From positions 492,155 to 556,154 of the forward strand of contig NZ_QGNX01000003.1 in assembly GCF_003265325.1 (NCBI RefSeq): 64,000 nt of DNA, in the 5' to 3' direction. The stretch comes from Oceanibium sediminis. GTDB lineage: Bacteria; Pseudomonadota; Alphaproteobacteria; Rhodobacterales; Rhodobacteraceae. The notes under the pieces were generated by a model. It saw only the letters and a program-made list of their open reading frames with translations, made no database searches and was not told where the DNA came from. How positions within the stretch are numbered: the stretch's first letter is position 1; each line of letters begins with the position of its first letter. Position numbers and translations under genes: made by a program. Of this stretch, positions 56,222 to 64,000 are shown piece by piece.

Positions 56222-57111
56222 CACGCGGCCCTCCCGCTGATCTGGGCGTAAATGTCGTCAAGGCTGGGTGGCAGCAGGTCGAAATCCGCCAGCGCCCCGT
56301 TCGCGCGCGACAGCCGCGCCATCAGCGCCATCTTTTCCGCGGGCGGGCAGGTCAGCGTCAGCAGGTCGGCGCGGCGCTGCGCTTCGGGAAAGGCGGCGGC
56401 CAGCGCGGGCCCTTGCCCTTCGCGGGGGCGCAAGTGAACCGTCAGGGGCAGCGCCGCTTCGGTGCGCAGGGCGTCAAGCGTGCCCTCGGCCACCTTGCGC
56501 CCGCGCGACAGGATGACGATGCGGTCGGTCTTTGTCTCGACCTCGGACAGGGCGTGGGAGGACAGCAGGATCGCACTGCCAGAGGCGGCGAGTTCCTCCA
56601 GCAGGGCATAGAACTCGCGCCGCGACACCGGGTCCAGCCCGCTGGTCGGCTCGTCCAGCACCATCAGGCGGGGCCGCCCGATCAGCGCCTGCGCCAGCCC
56701 GACGCGCTGGCGCATCCCCTTGGAATAGGTGCCGATGCGCCGGTCCATCGCATCGCCAAGGCCCACACGCTCCAGCAGGGGGGCGGCGTCGCGCGGGTTC
56801 TTGCCACGCAGGCGCAGGTAATGGGCGATCTGCTCGCGCGCGCTGAGCGAGGGGTGGAAGGCCACGTTTTCCGGCAGGTAGGCGGTCAGCGCCCGCGCCA
56901 CGGCGGATCCGGGGGCATGGCCCGCCACCTCGATCCGCCCGGCACTGGCCCGTGTTAGGCCCAGCACCAGTTTCATCAGCGTGGATTTGCCCGCGCCGTT
57001 ATGCCCGAGCAGCGCCACCCGCTCACCCGGCGAAAGCGCCAGGTCCACGCCCTCCAGCACCGGGCTGCGCCCGTAGCGCTTAGTCAGCTTGGAAATGCTC
57101 AGTATCGTCAC
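56221..57111 (-). CDS. nosF: NosF ABC ATPase
   Basis: A 296-residue ATPase of the NosDFY complex. Walker A GHNGAGKST, signature YSKGMRQRVGLAQAL, Walker B LMVLDEPTSGLDP and switch His in LLSSHALSEVE. GTG 57111 with AGGAG six bases upstream is the start; it lies within nosD, a 32-base overlap. C-terminal region (about 215-296) is specific to the NosF branch. Confidence 0.93.
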   Translation of the reverse strand: MTILSISKLTKRYGRSPVLEGVDLALSPGERVALLGHNGAGKSTLMKLVLGLTRASAGRIEVAGHAPGSAVARALTAYLPENVAFHPSLSAREQIAHYLRLRGKNPRDAAPLLERVGLGDAMDRRIGTYSKGMRQRVGLAQALIGRPRLMVLDEPTSGLDPVSRREFYALLEELAASGSAILLSSHALSEVETKTDRIVILSRGRKVAEGTLDALRTEAALPLTVHLRPREGQGPALAAAFPEAQRRADLLTLTCPPAEKMALMARLSRANGALADFDLLPPSLDDIYAQISGRAA

Positions 57112-58414
57112 GTCGATCTCCTGTCGCCCAGAGCGGATCGTGCCGGGCCAGTTCGAGGTATGTGTCGGGAACCGCGCGCCGGGGCGGGGCGGTCAGCGGG
57201 TGGCTGTCCACGACGCCGCCGGGCAGGGTGGCGGGAAACTGTTCCTGGCTCCAGCGCACAAGCTGCACCGCCGGGGCGCCCAGCAGCAGCTTCGCCGCGG
57301 GCTGGGACCACAGGATGTGATCCATCAGGTCGTTGGGGCGATAGGCGCTGTCGGCGCGCGCGTCCCCGTTCAGATCGAACGCCGGGTGATCCGACCAGTA
57401 GTTGCCACGGCCCTCATGGCTCCATTCCACGTGGCTGGTGCCGACGTATTTCACCTGCGTGCGGTTCGCGATGAAGGCGTTGCCAGTGATCGTGTTCCGC
57501 TCGGACCCGGCGGTGAAATGGATGCCGATATCGCAGCCGTCGAAGATGTTCTCGGCCAGCAGGTTCCGGTGGCTGTTGTAGATGAAGCCGCATTTCTCGG
57601 CGCCGCGCAGCACAACGTTGCCGAAGATGTCCGACGCCTTGGTGTAGTTCAGCATCAGCCCGTAGTCCCGGTCACGGATCGAGATGTTGTCCCGCACGGT
57701 AATCCGGTCCGAGTACATCAGCGCAAAGCCAAGGTGATTGCCGATTGAGACGTTGTCCGCGATCTCGCTGTCGTTGGTGTACATGTAATGCACCGCGAAA
57801 CGCAGGTCGCGCATCAGGTTGCCGCGATAGGTGTTGCGCTTTGAGATGTTGGAAAAGATGCCGTCGCGCCCGAAGCGGATATCGTTGTCCTCGACCACCG
57901 CGCCGGGGGCGTTCCAGACGTAGATGCCGTTGCCCCGCGCGTTCATGCGTTGCAGGCGCAGCCCGGTGACGCGGTTGCCCTTTACCAGCGCGTCCCGCGC
58001 GCCGTGAATGTCCACGCCGTAAAGGTTGCCCGTGATGTCGTTGTCCAGGATCTGCGCGCGCCGGGCGTTTCGGGTCAGGCTGACGCCGGAGTCGATTTCC
58101 TCGTGCGAGCGGCCCGATCCGGTCAGCGTCAGCCCGGTGACGGTCACGTCTGGCGCGTCCACGGTCACGACAGAGCCCGCGCCACCCGCGTCGATCACCG
58201 CGCCGGGTTCGCCGCGCAGTGTCAGGGGGAATGTGATGGTCACCGGGCCGGCGTGCCGCCCCGGTGCAAGGATCAGCACGTCCCCCGTTTCCGCTCCGGC
58301 CAGCGCGCGGGCCAGGCGGCCCGCGTCGGCGGGCACCGTGACCGTCGCGGCGGCGGCGCAGAACGCCGTCGCCAGCAGCGCCGCAAGGGCGAAAAGGGGG
58401 ACGCGCCGGATCAT
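57080..58414 (-). CDS. nosD: NosD periplasmic copper-maturation protein
   Basis: A 444-residue secreted beta-helix protein. Signal peptide [20 protein letters not shown]. The rest is a run of parallel beta-helix repeats (CASH/NosD type) with Asn-rich turns such as [14 protein letters not shown] and [33 protein letters not shown] is a typical NosD motif. It works with NosF and NosY in Cu-Z site assembly. The start overlaps the nosZ stop by 4 bases; an upstream frame in nosZ is not coding. Confidence 0.94.
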   Translation of the reverse strand: MIRRVPLFALAALLATAFCAAAATVTVPADAGRLARALAGAETGDVLILAPGRHAGPVTITFPLTLRGEPGAVIDAGGAGSVVTVDAPDVTVTGLTLTGSGRSHEEIDSGVSLTRNARRAQILDNDITGNLYGVDIHGARDALVKGNRVTGLRLQRMNARGNGIYVWNAPGAVVEDNDIRFGRDGIFSNISKRNTYRGNLMRDLRFAVHYMYTNDSEIADNVSIGNHLGFALMYSDRITVRDNISIRDRDYGLMLNYTKASDIFGNVVLRGAEKCGFIYNSHRNLLAENIFDGCDIGIHFTAGSERNTITGNAFIANRTQVKYVGTSHVEWSHEGRGNYWSDHPAFDLNGDARADSAYRPNDLMDHILWSQPAAKLLLGAPAVQLVRWSQEQFPATLPGGVVDSHPLTAPPRRAVPDTYLELARHDPLWATGDRRDDTEHFQAD

Positions 58415-60357
58415 GTGCCTGTCGGCTCCACGAACATGCGGCCGCGCATTTCCATGTGCAGCGCGTGGCAGAACCACTGGCAGTAGTACCAGTAGACGCC
58501 CGGTTTCGACGCCGTGAACGTGACCGAGGCGGTCGCCTGCGGCGCGACTTCCATCGCCACGCCGTGGTTGTTCAGGCAGAAGCCGTGAGTCAGGTCGTCG
58601 ATGTCGTCCAAGTTGGTGACATAGACCGTCACCTCGTCCCCCTGCTTCACGGTGAAGCTGGGCAGGCTGAACTCCGGCGCCTGGCTGGACATGTAGACGC
58701 GCACCTTGTCGCCGTCGCGGATCACGCTGTCCTGCCAGTCGTCCAGGTCGATCCCGTCCGCTTCCGCCTGGGCGCGGGCGTCGGCCCACATCGGGTCGTT
58801 GCGGTCCCAGACGTTCTTGGGGTTTACGACCGAGCGGTGGACGATGATCGAGTCATGCGGCTCGGCGAAGGTGGGCCCGTCGTGCAGCAGCTCCATCTCG
58901 GTACCGTTCAGCGCGAACAGCTGCTCGTTCTCCGGCTTCAGCGGACCGACGTTGAGGAAGCGATCCTTCGAGAACTTGTTCATCGACAGGTACCACTTGC
59001 CGTCCGCCTCCAGCGTTTCGCCCATGGAGGTGGAGTTGTGGCCCGGTTGGTAGTGCACGTCCTGCTTGTTCAGGATCGGGTCCACGTCCTCGCCGTTATA
59101 AAGCCGGATCGCGTCTTCGATGTTCCACATCACCACCTGGCTGTCGAGGAACAGCGTGGTGAACGCGTTGCCCTTGCCGTCGAAACAGGTGTGAAGCGGG
59201 CCGAGGCCCAGTTCCGGCTCCGCCACCACGACCGAGCGCGGGTCGAGGCTGTCATCCTCGAACAACGCATCGAACTTCGTGACATCCAGCACGCTGACCG
59301 TGGGCGATAGCTTGCCCGCGATGCAAAGGTGCACCCGGTCCGGCGCCATGTTGATGCCGTGCGGGCTGTTGGGGATCGGAACGTAGCGGGTATACTTCTT
59401 GTTCCGGCCCTTGCGCCCGTCGATCACCTTGACGCCGTTCAACTCGATGAAGTCGCCCTCGGCGATGCCCTTCTCGATCTCGGCGATGTTGAAGATGACG
59501 ACGTGGTCCATCTCCGCTTCCATCATCTCGGGCAGGGTCATCCCCATTTCCGAGTTGTAGGAGGTGGAGAACGCGTATTTCCCGTCGTAATCCGCGTCGG
59601 TGTTGTCGAGGTTCCCCGACACCATCACCTGCCAGGCCACGGTCATCTCGTCCGCGTTCACGGCGGTGAAGAAGTTCACGTATTGGCTGGGATCATCCAG
59701 CACCTGCCCGTCGTTGACCATCGGCACCTCGTCCTCGCCATTTGCGAAGACGTAGTTGGTGCGCGGCCATTTCTGCGGACGCAGCCCGTGGATCGCCTTG
59801 GCGTTGGGAATGTCGATGATCTTGTCGGCCTTCATCACGTCACAGCGCACACGCGCGACGCGGGTGTTGGCCTTGTCGTTCATGAACAGGAAGCGCCCGT
59901 CGTACTTGCCTTCGGTGAAGGACATGTGGACGTGGTGCAGGTCGCCGTTGTCATGGACCTTCTTGCCCTGCGCGGCCAGGAACTCCTTCGTCTCCGGCAG
60001 CATGCCTTCGGTCAGCACCTTCAGGCTTTCGTTGGTCTGCCCCCAGCCCGTGGCCGAGCAGCGGTTGAACACCGGCACGCGCATCAGCTCGCGCATCGAC
60101 GGCACGCCAAGGATGCGCATCTCCCCCGTCTGGCCCGAGGACCAGAAGCCGTAGTATTCGTCCAGCTCACCGGGGCCGGGCAGCCCTTCGTGGCCAGTGG
60201 CTTGCGCCCTTGCGCGCGTCGCGCCTGCGGCACCCAGCGCCGCCGTGCCGCCCAGAAGGCCGAGCTTGCCGCCGCCGCTTCCGAGGTAGGCTGCGCCCGT
60301 GGCGGTGGTGCCGAGGAACCCCCGTCTGCTGACGCCCTTTGTCACTTTATCAGGCAT
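58411..60357 (-). CDS. nosZ: Nitrous oxide reductase NosZ (TAT-exported, clade I)
   Basis: A 648-residue periplasmic enzyme reducing N2O to N2. Twin-arginine signal [16 protein letters not shown]. Seven-bladed propeller region with Cu-Z His candidates in [12 protein letters not shown] and [13 protein letters not shown]. The CuA site is intact near the C-terminus: [12 protein letters not shown] gives C626, C630, H634, M637. A TAT signal places it in clade I. GGAAGGAAAG precedes the start, which overlaps the nosR end by 8 bases. Confidence 0.97.
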   Translation of the reverse strand: MPDKVTKGVSRRGFLGTTATGAAYLGSGGGKLGLLGGTAALGAAGATRARAQATGHEGLPGPGELDEYYGFWSSGQTGEMRILGVPSMRELMRVPVFNRCSATGWGQTNESLKVLTEGMLPETKEFLAAQGKKVHDNGDLHHVHMSFTEGKYDGRFLFMNDKANTRVARVRCDVMKADKIIDIPNAKAIHGLRPQKWPRTNYVFANGEDEVPMVNDGQVLDDPSQYVNFFTAVNADEMTVAWQVMVSGNLDNTDADYDGKYAFSTSYNSEMGMTLPEMMEAEMDHVVIFNIAEIEKGIAEGDFIELNGVKVIDGRKGRNKKYTRYVPIPNSPHGINMAPDRVHLCIAGKLSPTVSVLDVTKFDALFEDDSLDPRSVVVAEPELGLGPLHTCFDGKGNAFTTLFLDSQVVMWNIEDAIRLYNGEDVDPILNKQDVHYQPGHNSTSMGETLEADGKWYLSMNKFSKDRFLNVGPLKPENEQLFALNGTEMELLHDGPTFAEPHDSIIVHRSVVNPKNVWDRNDPMWADARAQAEADGIDLDDWQDSVIRDGDKVRVYMSSQAPEFSLPSFTVKQGDEVTVYVTNLDDIDDLTHGFCLNNHGVAMEVAPQATASVTFTASKPGVYWYYCQWFCHALHMEMRGRMFVEPTGT

Positions 60358-62563
60358 GGCTTTCCTTCCTTTCCCCTTGTTTCAAGTTGGGATGATTGCC
60401 GATCGCGCCCGCGTCCTTGCGGGGCACCTCGGCCGATCCGACCGCCGCACGCCGCTTCAGCTTGCGTATGACGACCGGGCATTTCGTTTCGGACTGGTAG
60501 AGCACCTGGCAATGCAGGCAGTTCAGGCACTCGTTGGGGTTGATCTCGCCTGTGGGGTGGATCGCCTGGACCATGCATTCGTTGGCGCAGGTCTGGCAGG
60601 GGTTGCCGCATTCCTTGTAGCGCTTCAGCCAGTCGAACATGCGCAGCCGCGCCGGGATCGCCAGCGCCGCGCCAAGCGGGCAGAGGTAGCGGCAGTAGAA
60701 CCGCTCGACGAACAGCCCGGCGATCAGCAGCGCGACGGCATAGGCCACGAAGGGCCAGGCGCGCATGAACTTCAGCACGATGGCGGTCTTGAACGGCTCC
60801 ACCTCGGCCAGGCGCTCGGCCTGCTCGATGGAATAGAGCGAGACGCCGAACAGCCCCAGAAAGATCATGTACTTGATCGGCCAGAGCCGCTCATGCAGGC
60901 CCCAGGGCAGGGTGATCTGCGGGATGCCGATGCGCCGCGCGGCCTGGTTCGTCAGCTCCTGCAACGCGCCGAACGGGCAGAGCCAGCCGCAATAGGCCCC
61001 GCGCCCCCAGAACAGCAGCGCCGCCGCGACCGAGAACCACAGGATGAACGTCAGCGGATCCAGCAGGAACGCCTGCCAGCTGAAGTTGGTGGTCAGTGCG
61101 CCGAACAGCGCCATCAGGTTCACCACCGAAAGCTGCGCGTTGGCGTACCAGCCGAGGAACACCAGCGTCACCGCCAGGAACGACATGCGGAACCAGTAGG
61201 TGAAGCGTGCCGAGCGTGTGACCCAGCCCTGGAAGAAGAACACCGCCGTCAGCGCGGTCAGCATCGCCGCGAGCACGCCGATTTCGACCGTCTTGCCCTG
61301 CCAGACCCGGCGCCACAGCTCGGATTGCGCGGCAAGTTCGTCCGCCGACGGGCCGCTGGCGGCGGTGTCGGCAGGCGGGGCGGGCGGCGCCAGCGCGCGC
61401 AGGTAGGCGGGGGGCAGCTGGTAGCCCAGCTCGAAGGTCGTGAAGACCTTCTCGATCGCCGCCACCTCGCGCTGGACCAGAAGTTGCAGGCGGAAGGGGC
61501 GGGCGGGATCGAACCCCTGGTCGGCGGGAATCTTGAAGATGTCCCGCTCGGTGAACTCGGGTGCATTCTCGGCAGCGATGGTCCCGATGCGGCGATGGCC
61601 CCGGTCGCGGAAGCGCACGGTCAGGTCGTCCTGGATCAGCACGATCCGATCGAAGATTCCGCCGCGCACGTAGCCCGAGCCCTTGAAGGAATACATCCCC
61701 CGCCCGAAGACGGCTATGGCGTGCTCGCCCGGTTCCAGCCACTCCGTCAGGTTGCGCTGCTCGGCCTCGCCCAGGATCGCGGACCCGATGCCGGGCACGC
61801 TGACCAGCGCCATCTGCATGTCGATGAAGGTGGTTTCGGGCGGCTCGCTCAGCGCGCGCCGCGCGGCGCGGGGATCGTCCATCGCCTCGAAAGCGGAGTT
61901 GACCTGGCCCACGTCCAGCGACAGGCGGCGCACGGTGCCGTCGCCTTCCATCTCCATCCAGTCCTCGGGCGCTTCGGCGCTTGCGTCCACCTCGAAGGCG
62001 GGGCCGCTGGCCACTTGGGCCGTCAGACCGCCCAGGCCAAGGGCGCGCGCCACTTTCAGCCCGGCGCGGATGATGCCGTCGTCGATCACCATCACCGTGA
62101 CCGTCGCGCCGGAGATGATGTTCAGGTCATGCGCCGAGCCGCGCTTTGCTGCCTCCGCCACCAGGTCCACGCCACGATAGCCCGCGGCCATGTCGCGGAT
62201 CTTGCGGTCCGGGATGCCGATCAGCACGATCGGCTCGGAATGCTTGACTAGGTCAACCCCCAGCACACGCGCATCGCCGTCGATGGCGACCATCGTGTGG
62301 ATCGGCTTGCCCGAATACCCCGTGGTGCCCACGAAGTCCGAGGTGATAAAGACGTGGCCCAGCACCTCGCCCCCGCGCAGAACGGGGGCGACGGGCACAT
62401 CGCTGCGGATCGCGCCCCAGGCGTCCGCCCCTTCGACCAGGTCGCCGGGGGCGACCTCGGGCAGGAAGCGGGACAGGACCGATGGCGACGTCTGCGCCAT
62501 CGCCGGGGCACCCAGGGTCACGGCGATCAGGACGATCAGGAGGGACAGAATTTTCTTGGTCAT
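60350..62563 (-). CDS. nosR: NosR flavin/iron-sulfur membrane protein
   Basis: A 737-residue inner-membrane protein needed for nosZ expression and electron supply. Signal [23 protein letters not shown], then a periplasmic FMN-binding domain with covalent-flavin motif [11 protein letters not shown] (Thr target of NosX). Membrane helices from about residue 400; two CxxxCP motifs ([16 protein letters not shown]) and a C-terminal ferredoxin-like part with [12 protein letters not shown] and CLNCLHC. First gene of the operon. I start at 62563 because the signal peptide begins there; no strong ribosome site is visible. Confidence 0.95.
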   Translation of the reverse strand: MTKKILSLLIVLIAVTLGAPAMAQTSPSVLSRFLPEVAPGDLVEGADAWGAIRSDVPVAPVLRGGEVLGHVFITSDFVGTTGYSGKPIHTMVAIDGDARVLGVDLVKHSEPIVLIGIPDRKIRDMAAGYRGVDLVAEAAKRGSAHDLNIISGATVTVMVIDDGIIRAGLKVARALGLGGLTAQVASGPAFEVDASAEAPEDWMEMEGDGTVRRLSLDVGQVNSAFEAMDDPRAARRALSEPPETTFIDMQMALVSVPGIGSAILGEAEQRNLTEWLEPGEHAIAVFGRGMYSFKGSGYVRGGIFDRIVLIQDDLTVRFRDRGHRRIGTIAAENAPEFTERDIFKIPADQGFDPARPFRLQLLVQREVAAIEKVFTTFELGYQLPPAYLRALAPPAPPADTAASGPSADELAAQSELWRRVWQGKTVEIGVLAAMLTALTAVFFFQGWVTRSARFTYWFRMSFLAVTLVFLGWYANAQLSVVNLMALFGALTTNFSWQAFLLDPLTFILWFSVAAALLFWGRGAYCGWLCPFGALQELTNQAARRIGIPQITLPWGLHERLWPIKYMIFLGLFGVSLYSIEQAERLAEVEPFKTAIVLKFMRAWPFVAYAVALLIAGLFVERFYCRYLCPLGAALAIPARLRMFDWLKRYKECGNPCQTCANECMVQAIHPTGEINPNECLNCLHCQVLYQSETKCPVVIRKLKRRAAVGSAEVPRKDAGAIGNHPNLKQGERKESHA

Positions 62564-62597
62564 GAAGGCTGGATACGCCACCCCCGGGGAACGAAGT

Positions 62598-62611
62598 TTG
62601 TTCCCGATCAA
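62598..62611. promoter_or_regulatory. FNR/DNR-type box between nosR and the methyltransferase gene
   Basis: TTGTTCCCGATCAA matches TTGAT-N4-ATCAA at nine of ten fixed positions. Its centre is 41.5 bp upstream of the nosR ATG; a standard activator site there would make the nosR transcript start at its start codon. It could also act on the divergent gene. Confidence 0.65.
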
Positions 62612-62762
62612 TCACCGGGGGAGTTTTCCGCCGATGGTGCCGGGTCCCCGACGCGCGGCTCAGCCTGTATTTGCGCCCCGCAATCGGTTAGACTTTCGCA
62701 CAAGGGCTTGGGAGCATTCCGCGGGCCGATCCGCCGCCCGCCTTCCGTCGGGGGAACGCAAG

Positions 62763-63572
62763 ATGACCGAAACCGCAGCCAGGGCGACAACCTTCGCCGA
62801 CCGGTACCAGTCCGTCCTGGTGCCGGTCATCTTCGAGCCCTGGGCGCAAGAACTTGTCCGGCGCGCCGATCCCCGGGCGGGGGAGGATATTCTCGACCTC
62901 GCCTGCGGGACCGGGGTCGTCGCCCGCGCGATTGCCGGGTCAGGCGTCGATATCGCCAGCCTGACGGCCGCCGATCACAGCGCCGAGATGCTTGAGGTGG
63001 CCCGTGCCCTGGGCGCCGGTGCCGCGTCCGACATCGATTGGCGCCAGGCGGACGCCGCGCATCTGCCGTTCGAAGACGCCAGCTTCGACCTGGTCCTCTG
63101 CCAGCAGGCGCTGCAATTCTTCCCCGACAAGGCCGCCGCTCTGGCCGAGGTGCGCCGCGTGCTGAAACCCGGCGGGCGCGTCGCCTTCTGCGTCCAGCGG
63201 GGACTCGACGCCAACCCGATGTTGCAGGCCCAGGCAAACGCGCTGGACGCATTCGCCGGGCCGGACGCGGGGAACGCGGTCCGCGCGATCTGCGGGCTGC
63301 CGGAGCGTGACAGGCTGCACGCCCTGTTCGAGGGCGCCGGCTTCCGGGACGTGCAGATCGACGCCGTGACGCTGACCCTCCACCACCCGGACGCAAGGGC
63401 CTTCGCCGCTGGCGCGATGGGTGGCATGCACACCGGCGACAAGCTTTCAGGACTGGCGCACGACAGGATCGAAGGCGCCATAGACGCGTTCCTGCAGGGC
63501 CTTGGCCCGTGCTTCGACGGAACCGCGATGCGCTTCCCCCACTCCTCGCACGTGGTGCTGGCCAGAGGGTGA
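62763..63572 (+). CDS. Class I SAM-dependent methyltransferase
   Basis: A 269-residue soluble methyltransferase (UbiE/MenG-like family). SAM site ILDLACGTGVVARAIAG (motif I), AADHSAEMLEVARAL (motif II), DASFDLVLCQQALQFFPDK (motif III) and RRVLKPGGRVAF (post-III). GGGGAA lies upstream of ATG 62763; a long upstream frame in the intergenic region and nosR is not coding. Divergent from nosR with an FNR-type box between. Substrate unknown; not a known nos gene. Confidence 0.88.
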   Translation: MTETAARATTFADRYQSVLVPVIFEPWAQELVRRADPRAGEDILDLACGTGVVARAIAGSGVDIASLTAADHSAEMLEVARALGAGAASDIDWRQADAAHLPFEDASFDLVLCQQALQFFPDKAAALAEVRRVLKPGGRVAFCVQRGLDANPMLQAQANALDAFAGPDAGNAVRAICGLPERDRLHALFEGAGFRDVQIDAVTLTLHHPDARAFAAGAMGGMHTGDKLSGLAHDRIEGAIDAFLQGLGPCFDGTAMRFPHSSHVVLARG

Positions 63573-63607
63573 GGGGAGGGCGCGAAGGGACGCCCTGCCA
63601 TTCGACG

Positions 63608-63627
63608 ATCTGCGGCCGCCCGCAGAT
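63608..63627. terminator. Hairpin after the methyltransferase gene
   Basis: ATCTGCGG (63608-63615) and CCGCAGAT (63620-63627) form an 8-bp perfect stem with a 4-base CCGC loop, 36 bp after the stop. No T run. Confidence 0.5.
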
Positions 63628-63751
63628 GGGCCGGATCTGTGGCAGTCCACTAGGCCGCCGGAAAGGCTGTCTTGGCATCGCTATCGTCAGCCCGGCTCAT
63701 GCGAACTGACTTCCCATATTGGTGGCCATGGAAATGGGCGGACCTAAGGGA

Positions 63752-63889
63752 CTATTTCTCTTCAAGAGCATTCACAAAAGTCAGAAGCAATTTGATTGCT
63801 GAGGCCCGTTGACGTGGAGTGAGCGAGTTTAGCGCCTGAATAACGGTCGCGTATTCCCCGCGAGGAGGGAAAAGCTCACCGGTTGTTAC
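63752..63889 (-). pseudogene. 3' remnant of an unidentified gene cut by an IS3-family element
   Basis: On the minus strand, 45 codons are open up to the IS end: VTTGELFPPRGEYATVI at the upstream end and KLLLTFVNALEEK, then TAG, at the end. The segment is AT-richer than the neighbouring genes and reads as an amphipathic helix-rich C-terminus (ALNSLTPRQRASAIK). The frame meets the element exactly at base 63890, so the gene seems interrupted there. The family is unknown; a regulator C-terminus is possible. The other half would be expected right of the element. Confidence 0.6.
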
Positions 63890-64000
63890 TGAGCTGCCCC
63901 CCGAAAATCGGACGCTGACGTAAGCTATGATTTGCTGTCTGCTGATCTTCGACGAGAAGGAGATCAGAGATGTCGAAACGGAAGCAGCATTCGCCTGAGT
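63890..64000 (+). mobile_element. Left end of an IS3-family insertion sequence (truncated by the window edge)
   Basis: Begins TGAGCTGCCCCCCGAAAATC, a typical IS3-family terminal inverted repeat start (TG..., GC-rich). 80 bp inside, a transposase OrfA start appears. The right end and target duplication lie outside the window. Confidence 0.75.
63970..64000 (+). CDS. IS3-family transposase OrfA, N-terminus only
   Basis: The reading frame begins MSKRKQHSPE, matching the usual N-terminal opening of IS3-family OrfA proteins (a helix-turn-helix DNA-binding subunit). AAGGAG lies 7 bases before the ATG. Only ten codons are inside the window, so the call rests on this segment plus the terminal repeat. 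Confidence 0.75.
   Translation, partial: MSKRKQHSPE

Overview
The window looks like a chromosomal segment of a high-GC, denitrifying alphaproteobacterium of the Rhodobacteraceae (Roseobacter/Rhodobacter group). The evidence is the dnaG-rpoD neighbourhood with an acidic-insert RpoD, a CycM-type membrane cytochrome c, a YejABEF importer, a Rhodobacter-type NnrR motif, a perfect CtrA box and a recurring intergenic motif typical of the group. Species is not resolvable by eye.

Layout. 1-3.4 kb: 3' end of dnaG and complete rpoD. 3.6-13.5 kb: small proteins, a Gfo/Idh/MocA oxidoreductase, a fused 5-oxoprolinase/hydantoinase, a GNAT acetyltransferase, a TerB-DnaJ protein, an endonuclease/exonuclease/phosphatase protein and a PepF peptidase. 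13.7-19.4 kb: a yejFEBA-like peptide ABC importer operon (minus strand). 19.5-28.9 kb: housekeeping genes cycM, pheA, nudC, the SRP RNA, a Hint-domain protein, dnaX, the YbaB-family gene, recR, a DMT permease and a membrane-anchored coiled-coil protein.

29.0-35.9 kb: an unusual two-gene unit. A lipoxygenase-like protein is followed 20 bp later by a 1766-residue protein combining a degenerate kinase domain, a STAND-type ATPase, a helical-repeat region, GAF and a class III nucleotide cyclase. A perfect CtrA box lies just upstream of the lipoxygenase start. This is the most novel-looking locus of the window.

36.1-52.1 kb: inositol and related sugar catabolism. iolD-C-B-J-G run leftward and a Gfo-iolE-Gfo operon runs rightward from one divergent promoter. 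An ABC sugar importer, two TIM-barrel isomerases, a beta-hydroxyacid dehydrogenase and a LacI regulator follow. Two near-identical LacI-type palindromes mark the divergent iol promoter and the start of the transporter operon, so one regulon is likely, with the regulator encoded at the end of the transporter operon.

52.4-62.6 kb: a nitrous oxide reductase cluster (nosR-Z-D-F-Y-L-X plus a c-type cytochrome), tightly overlapped on the minus strand. It is followed by an NnrR-like Crp/Fnr regulator and a convergent DUF1858 gene carrying an exact NnrR-type box. A divergent SAM methyltransferase flanks nosR. The window ends in the left end of an IS3-family element that has cut off an unrecognised minus-strand gene.
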